Below, piece after piece: positions 33,599 to 37,135 of a stretch of DNA of 37,135 bases. Origin of the DNA: Syntrophaceae bacterium. GTDB taxonomy: Bacteria > Desulfobacterota > Desulfomonilia > Desulfomonilales > Desulfomonilaceae. The position numbers were made by a program, and so were the translations under genes. The stretch is taken from assembly GCA_031292235.1 (NCBI GenBank), contig JARLHM010000073.1, positions 1 to 37,135 of the forward strand. The letters run 5' to 3'. Under the pieces are notes generated by a model, which did no database searches, was not told the origin of the DNA, and saw nothing but the letters and a program-made list of their open reading frames with translations. Positions within the stretch are counted from its first letter, which is position 1; each line of letters begins with the position of its first letter.

Positions 33599-34639
33599 TC
33601 ATTTATGATTAGCTGGTGCCAAGTACCCGAATTCCTGAAGCTTCTGCAACAATACACGACCGGATCCGGAAGGGACGGCAATGGAATGTATTACTGGGCG
33701 GCCACTTACCTTTGCCGGAAAAATCCCGGAATTAGGTTTAATCTTAGGGTTAAGTTCAAGGATCAATCTTGGAGAGACTGTGACAAATTTCGCCACGTCT
33801 CCGATTGAAAGATCCTTGGTCAATTCGATGGAAGTGATGTTGTCATATGTCAGAGGAACCGGGTCCGCATACTTGAGCCCATACAGGGACTTGTTCATCC
33901 CGATTATCTTTAATGCGGCCCATCTTCCAAGCATATCTTCAACACTGCTTGGCAATGGAATGTCCCAAACACTGGATGAATTCCATTTTTCCATTAAATC
34001 CTTGGTTGTTTTCAATGACAGCGCGTAAGCGACCGAGGACATCAACCAGCCTGCCCCTAACTCCTGTTTAAGGTTCTTTATACGATAGGCGAAGCACGTT
34101 GTGGCCAGATGGATATCCAATCGATCATCTCTCCAAGTGTCAGCGTACATTTCCACTCCCTCACTGGAACTACATGGTCTATCCAAGGCCCATACTCCGG
34201 CCGACGCATGAAAATTCAAGGACCGAATCGTGCCGGCCAATACAGGGGCCAACCAAGCAAAGTCCTGAGGGATACCTTCTTTGGAAAAGATTTCTTCAAA
34301 GATCCATGAATATTTCCGTTTTTCCTTTAACCATTCACCCAATACGCTACGAGCGTCGAACAGCAGAAAATTGATCTGGAACTCAATTCTGGCCTTAACA
34401 TCGGGCCTGGTGATTGGAACTTTTTCACCGCCAAGTTCAAAACCGTCAGCAAGTAATGAGTTAGGTATAGAAAACGAAGGGCAGCCACCGGTTGAGGTAT
34501 TCGGCCTTGGAACGGAGGGCGACGCTGTGTGACTCTGGCTGGGCGCCATAAACAAGAATATGAATCCCAGAATCCAACTGATGCGATTTATGTTGAAGCA
34601 TTTTTTAGATATTACCAATTGATCCGCTTTCGCACTCAC
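33599..34639 (-). CDS. MltD-like lytic transglycosylase relative with lost catalytic Glu
   Basis: The 346-residue protein has a signal-like segment (about 18-36, ISWILGFIFLFMA). The fold then follows MltD/Slt: KEGIPQDFAWLAPVLAG (about 118), ASAGVWALDRP, WRDDRLDIHLATTCFAY and LMSSVAYALS. In active enzymes ALIESGF has the catalytic Glu; here that stretch reads PVLAGTI, so Glu is Ala. The last third fits the MltD linker (IGDVAKFVTVSPRLILELNP), and no LysM is seen. It is probably a non-catalytic peptidoglycan-binding or regulatory relative. The GTG at 34639 overlaps AAGGAG, so the start is uncertain. The TPR protein gene precedes it by 25 bp. Confidence 0.7.
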   Translation of the reverse strand: MSAKADQLVISKKCFNINRISWILGFIFLFMAPSQSHTASPSVPRPNTSTGGCPSFSIPNSLLADGFELGGEKVPITRPDVKARIEFQINFLLFDARSVLGEWLKEKRKYSWIFEEIFSKEGIPQDFAWLAPVLAGTIRSLNFHASAGVWALDRPCSSSEGVEMYADTWRDDRLDIHLATTCFAYRIKNLKQELGAGWLMSSVAYALSLKTTKDLMEKWNSSSVWDIPLPSSVEDMLGRWAALKIIGMNKSLYGLKYADPVPLTYDNITSIELTKDLSIGDVAKFVTVSPRLILELNPKIKPNSGIFPAKVSGRPVIHSIAVPSGSGRVLLQKLQEFGYLAPANHK

Positions 34640-34664
34640 TCCTTAATGGATAATCACAATTATT

Positions 34665-36407
34665 TTACTTTCCTGACTGAGATGGTTCAGCTTTTTCCAA
34701 TTTGTGGAGCTTTTCCTGAACAAGAACATTGTGTGGATTGAGAGACAAAGACTTTTGATAGGCTTCCCGAGCCTCATTTAGCCGATTCCTGGCGGCAAGG
34801 ACGTCTCCAAGGTGTTCTGCTATGATGGGATCACCTTTCACCTTTTGGCTCGCCTTCTCCAAGTATTTTAGGGCCTCATCAACCTTGCCCGCCTTGAACA
34901 GTACCCAAGCCAATGAGTCGGCTATGTATCCATCGTCAGGTTTGATTTCTAGGGCCTTCCGAACCAGTTTTTCAGCGCGGTCCATGTCCTTGCCCATAAT
35001 AGCTAGAGTATATCCAATGAAATTCATTGCGCTCGCGTCGTCGGGTTTCTCTTTCAGTATCTTTTCCATCGTTGAAAGGCTGAGCGTACGCATCGCGCTT
35101 TTTTCATAGGAATTTCCCAAGGAGTACATAAGCTTGACATTGTCTGGAGCAAAACCAAGACCCTTGTTGTATTCATTTATAGCCTCAGTATATCGATATA
35201 ACTCCTCCAGGATTGATCCTTTTATGTGAAAAATCTCGGGATCTTTAGGTTCCACTTCGATCGCCTCGTCAATATATTTAAGGGATTTGGCAAAATCCTT
35301 CGTGTTAAGGAACATCAATGTGAGAACAACCCTTGAATTAATATAAGAAGGTTGACCTTTCTCGATCTTGTTGAATTCCTTTTCCGCCTCATCCGGTTTA
35401 CCCTGCTCTCTCAAGACGCGGCCTAAATGAAATCGAACCTGGTCCCATCCAGGCTTGGTTTCTAAAATCTTGTCAAAAAGCTGTCTCGCCTTATCGAATT
35501 GTTTCTGTTCAGCCAGCAGCAACGCCATTTTAATCTGTATCCCGAGATTGGACGGCGCCAACTTGGACAACTCTTCCAATGTTTGATACGACTCACCATA
35601 TTTCTTTTGGCTTGCCAAGACCTGTGCCAGATTCAGCCTGGCGGCAAGATTGAAATGATCTAGCGCTAAAGCCTTTCTGTAGCTGTCCTCGGCTTTTGAA
35701 AACTGTTTCTGAATCGCGTAAATTCCGCCCAGTTCGACGTAGGCCTGGGCAGCGCTCTCCCCTCGTCGTTCGACAAGACTGTTAAAAATATCAATCGCTT
35801 TGTCATACTGCTCATCTTCGATATAAACTTTACCAAGATAGAAATAGCCCTCTTTCTCATCCGGAAAACGCTCAATCATTTGGTTGAAAGTCTTTTCAGA
35901 CTCCTTCAACATCCTGTGAGACGCTTGTAAAGATCCCAAGAATATATAGAGATCCCGGTCATCCGGTTTCAGGTCCAGGGCTCGGTGATAGGCTTCGATG
36001 GCTTTGTTGGAATCTCCAGTAACCGTATATATTTTCCCCAATATTGTGTAGGCTTCCGAAGATTTAGGGTTCAACGTAACAGCATTCTTAGCCATTACTA
36101 TGGCGTCCGCTATCTTTCGGTTCCTAGCAAGAACGGCCGCAATCCTCATGTGCAGGTAGGCTGATCCGGGGTCAAGATCCAGGGCGCGTTTGAAATAATT
36201 CAACATACTCTCATTATCACCCAAAGATTCAGACTCTTCTCCCATCAGAAAGAACAGCCCAGGGTCCTTGTCCATGTCCGGCGCAAGAATGGTCTTCTTG
36301 TGTCCTGTGTCGTCAACTCCTATCAAGGCCATGCCCGCCGAAAACCAAACCAGAACAACAAGTAAACTTAAAGAAAAACAACAGGCGTAAGAGGTTCTTT
36401 TTGTCAT
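34665..36407 (-). CDS. Secreted tetratricopeptide repeat protein
   Basis: The 580-residue product has a signal peptide (MTKRTSYACCFSLSLLVVLV, cut near the GMA). About 15 TPR units follow from residue 48 to 575, with clear repeats such as AYTILGKIYTVTGDSNKAIE, AYVELGGIYAIQKQFSKAE and YIADSLAWVLFKAGKVDEAL. TPR proteins act as scaffolds, often for outer-membrane or secretion complexes. It is the first gene after rpe. GAGGA lies 5 nt before the ATG at 36407. The partner is not known. Confidence 0.88.
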   Translation of the reverse strand: MTKRTSYACCFSLSLLVVLVWFSAGMALIGVDDTGHKKTILAPDMDKDPGLFFLMGEESESLGDNESMLNYFKRALDLDPGSAYLHMRIAAVLARNRKIADAIVMAKNAVTLNPKSSEAYTILGKIYTVTGDSNKAIEAYHRALDLKPDDRDLYIFLGSLQASHRMLKESEKTFNQMIERFPDEKEGYFYLGKVYIEDEQYDKAIDIFNSLVERRGESAAQAYVELGGIYAIQKQFSKAEDSYRKALALDHFNLAARLNLAQVLASQKKYGESYQTLEELSKLAPSNLGIQIKMALLLAEQKQFDKARQLFDKILETKPGWDQVRFHLGRVLREQGKPDEAEKEFNKIEKGQPSYINSRVVLTLMFLNTKDFAKSLKYIDEAIEVEPKDPEIFHIKGSILEELYRYTEAINEYNKGLGFAPDNVKLMYSLGNSYEKSAMRTLSLSTMEKILKEKPDDASAMNFIGYTLAIMGKDMDRAEKLVRKALEIKPDDGYIADSLAWVLFKAGKVDEALKYLEKASQKVKGDPIIAEHLGDVLAARNRLNEAREAYQKSLSLNPHNVLVQEKLHKLEKAEPSQSGK

Positions 36408-36448
36408 CTATTCCTCAGTGTAATCAGTGACTAAAACATACATTCCAT

Positions 36449-37120
36449 TCAGGCGACTTCACCATCGCGTATGTTGCTGATAGCGGTTTTATAAGGTGGT
36501 TTACCGAACACAGCGCTTCCAGCTACAAGTACATTTACTCCAGCTTGAGTCAACTCGGAGGAGTTTTTCGGACCCACCCCACCGTCAACTTCAAGTAGAA
36601 TGTCATAGCCGGATTCATCAATCATTTTCCTAATAGCTCTAATTTTGGGAAACATGGTTGAGATAAAATATTGGCCGCCAAATCCGGGGTTAACAGTCAT
36701 GACCATGATGACATCCATCTCGGCAAGCACGTTTTCAATAGCGCATATGCAGGTCGATGGATTCAAAGCCACCCCCGCCTTCATTCCAGAGTCACGTATG
36801 TCTACAAGGGCTCGATGCAAATGCACACACGCCTCGGGATGAATGCTCAGAATATCTGCTCCAGCCGACCGGAAATCTTTGATATATCGCTCGGGTGTCG
36901 CTATCATGAGGTGCACGTCAAGAGGAACTCTGGCGCAGCGGTTCACGGCCTCAACAACAAGTGGTCCAATCGTGATATTGGGGACAAAGTTTCCATCCAT
37001 CACATCCAAATGTAACCAATCCGCTCCAGCCTCCTCAACAGCCTTGACTTCTTCTCCAAGACGGGAGAAATCTGCGGATAATAAAGATGGAGCAATAAGA
37101 ACATTAGATCTACTAGTCAT
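36449..37120 (-). CDS. rpe: Ribulose-phosphate 3-epimerase
   Basis: The 223-residue TIM-barrel enzyme interconverts ribulose 5-phosphate and xylulose 5-phosphate. It has APSLLSADFSRLGEEV, the metal motif HLDVMDGNFVPNITIG (His and Asp, about 36-45), DVHLMI, MTVNPGFGGQ (about 142) and EVDGG (about 178), all expected. The length is normal. GGGAG lies 8 nt before the ATG at 37120, only 15 bases before the window edge. Its product pool also feeds KdsD. Confidence 0.96.
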   Translation of the reverse strand: MTSRSNVLIAPSLLSADFSRLGEEVKAVEEAGADWLHLDVMDGNFVPNITIGPLVVEAVNRCARVPLDVHLMIATPERYIKDFRSAGADILSIHPEACVHLHRALVDIRDSGMKAGVALNPSTCICAIENVLAEMDVIMVMTVNPGFGGQYFISTMFPKIRAIRKMIDESGYDILLEVDGGVGPKNSSELTQAGVNVLVAGSAVFGKPPYKTAISNIRDGEVA

Positions 37121-37135
37121 AAAACATCTCCCAAA

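Noticed and set aside
1-37135. CRISPR array or complete insertion sequence
   Set aside because: No regularly spaced repeats, and no full-length transposase with terminal inverted repeats, were found.

Overview
The window looks like a chromosomal segment of a Gram-negative anaerobe of the deltaproteobacterial (Desulfobacterota) type. The basis is the mix of genes: a multiheme cytochrome c, an outer-membrane barrel ending in Phe, LPS genes (kdsD, glmM), the cluster rlmB-rpoZ-yicC-DUF4416-dksA, a LolA-like lipoprotein, and a class A RNase P RNA. The assignment is inferred from gene content, not from a database search.

Region 1 (1-11.5 kb) is accessory. Two diverged direct copies of one module flank about 10.6 kb. 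Each copy is the 3' end of a tyrosine recombinase gene followed by the 3' half of a tRNA-Lys(CTT)-like sequence. Copies lie near 445-890 and 11078-11521, so the segment resembles an island left by site-specific integration. Between them, all on the minus strand, are an 11-heme cytochrome c fused to two rhodanese domains, a large beta-barrel porin, a SnoaL-like secreted protein, a Gly/Ser-rich surface protein, a DUF423 membrane protein and an MscS-type channel. The most striking point is in the cytochrome gene. Its signal peptide and first heme motif are separated from the other ten hemes by one in-frame TGA at 10512-10510. Exactly 11 nt after that TGA is a perfect 6-bp stem with a GTT loop, the geometry of a bacterial SECIS element. 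I propose an undescribed or little-described selenocysteine-containing multiheme cytochrome/sulfurtransferase. Its partner porin carries a one-base frameshift at a G7 run.

Region 2 (11.5-16.2 kb) holds a RelE-type toxin-antitoxin pair and a three-subunit molybdenum hydroxylase of the xanthine dehydrogenase family (2Fe-2S, FAD and Mo subunits, overlapping or closely spaced).

Region 3 (16.2-22 kb) holds a membrane-anchored VWA-like protein, RNase P RNA on the minus strand, a thioredoxin-fold lipoprotein or secreted protein without active-site cysteines, a LolA-like protein and three small genes of unclear function.

Region 4 (22-37 kb) is core. It includes a tightly overlapping minus-strand run dksA-like, DUF4416, yicC, rpoZ, rlmB; glmM and kdsD for envelope sugars; divergent der and a bifunctional-looking RelA/SpoT on the plus strand; then rpmB, DUF1844, a DnaJ-like co-chaperone, Hsp20, a degenerate MltD-like protein, a large TPR protein and rpe on the minus strand. 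No CRISPR array, complete insertion sequence or complete tRNA gene was seen.
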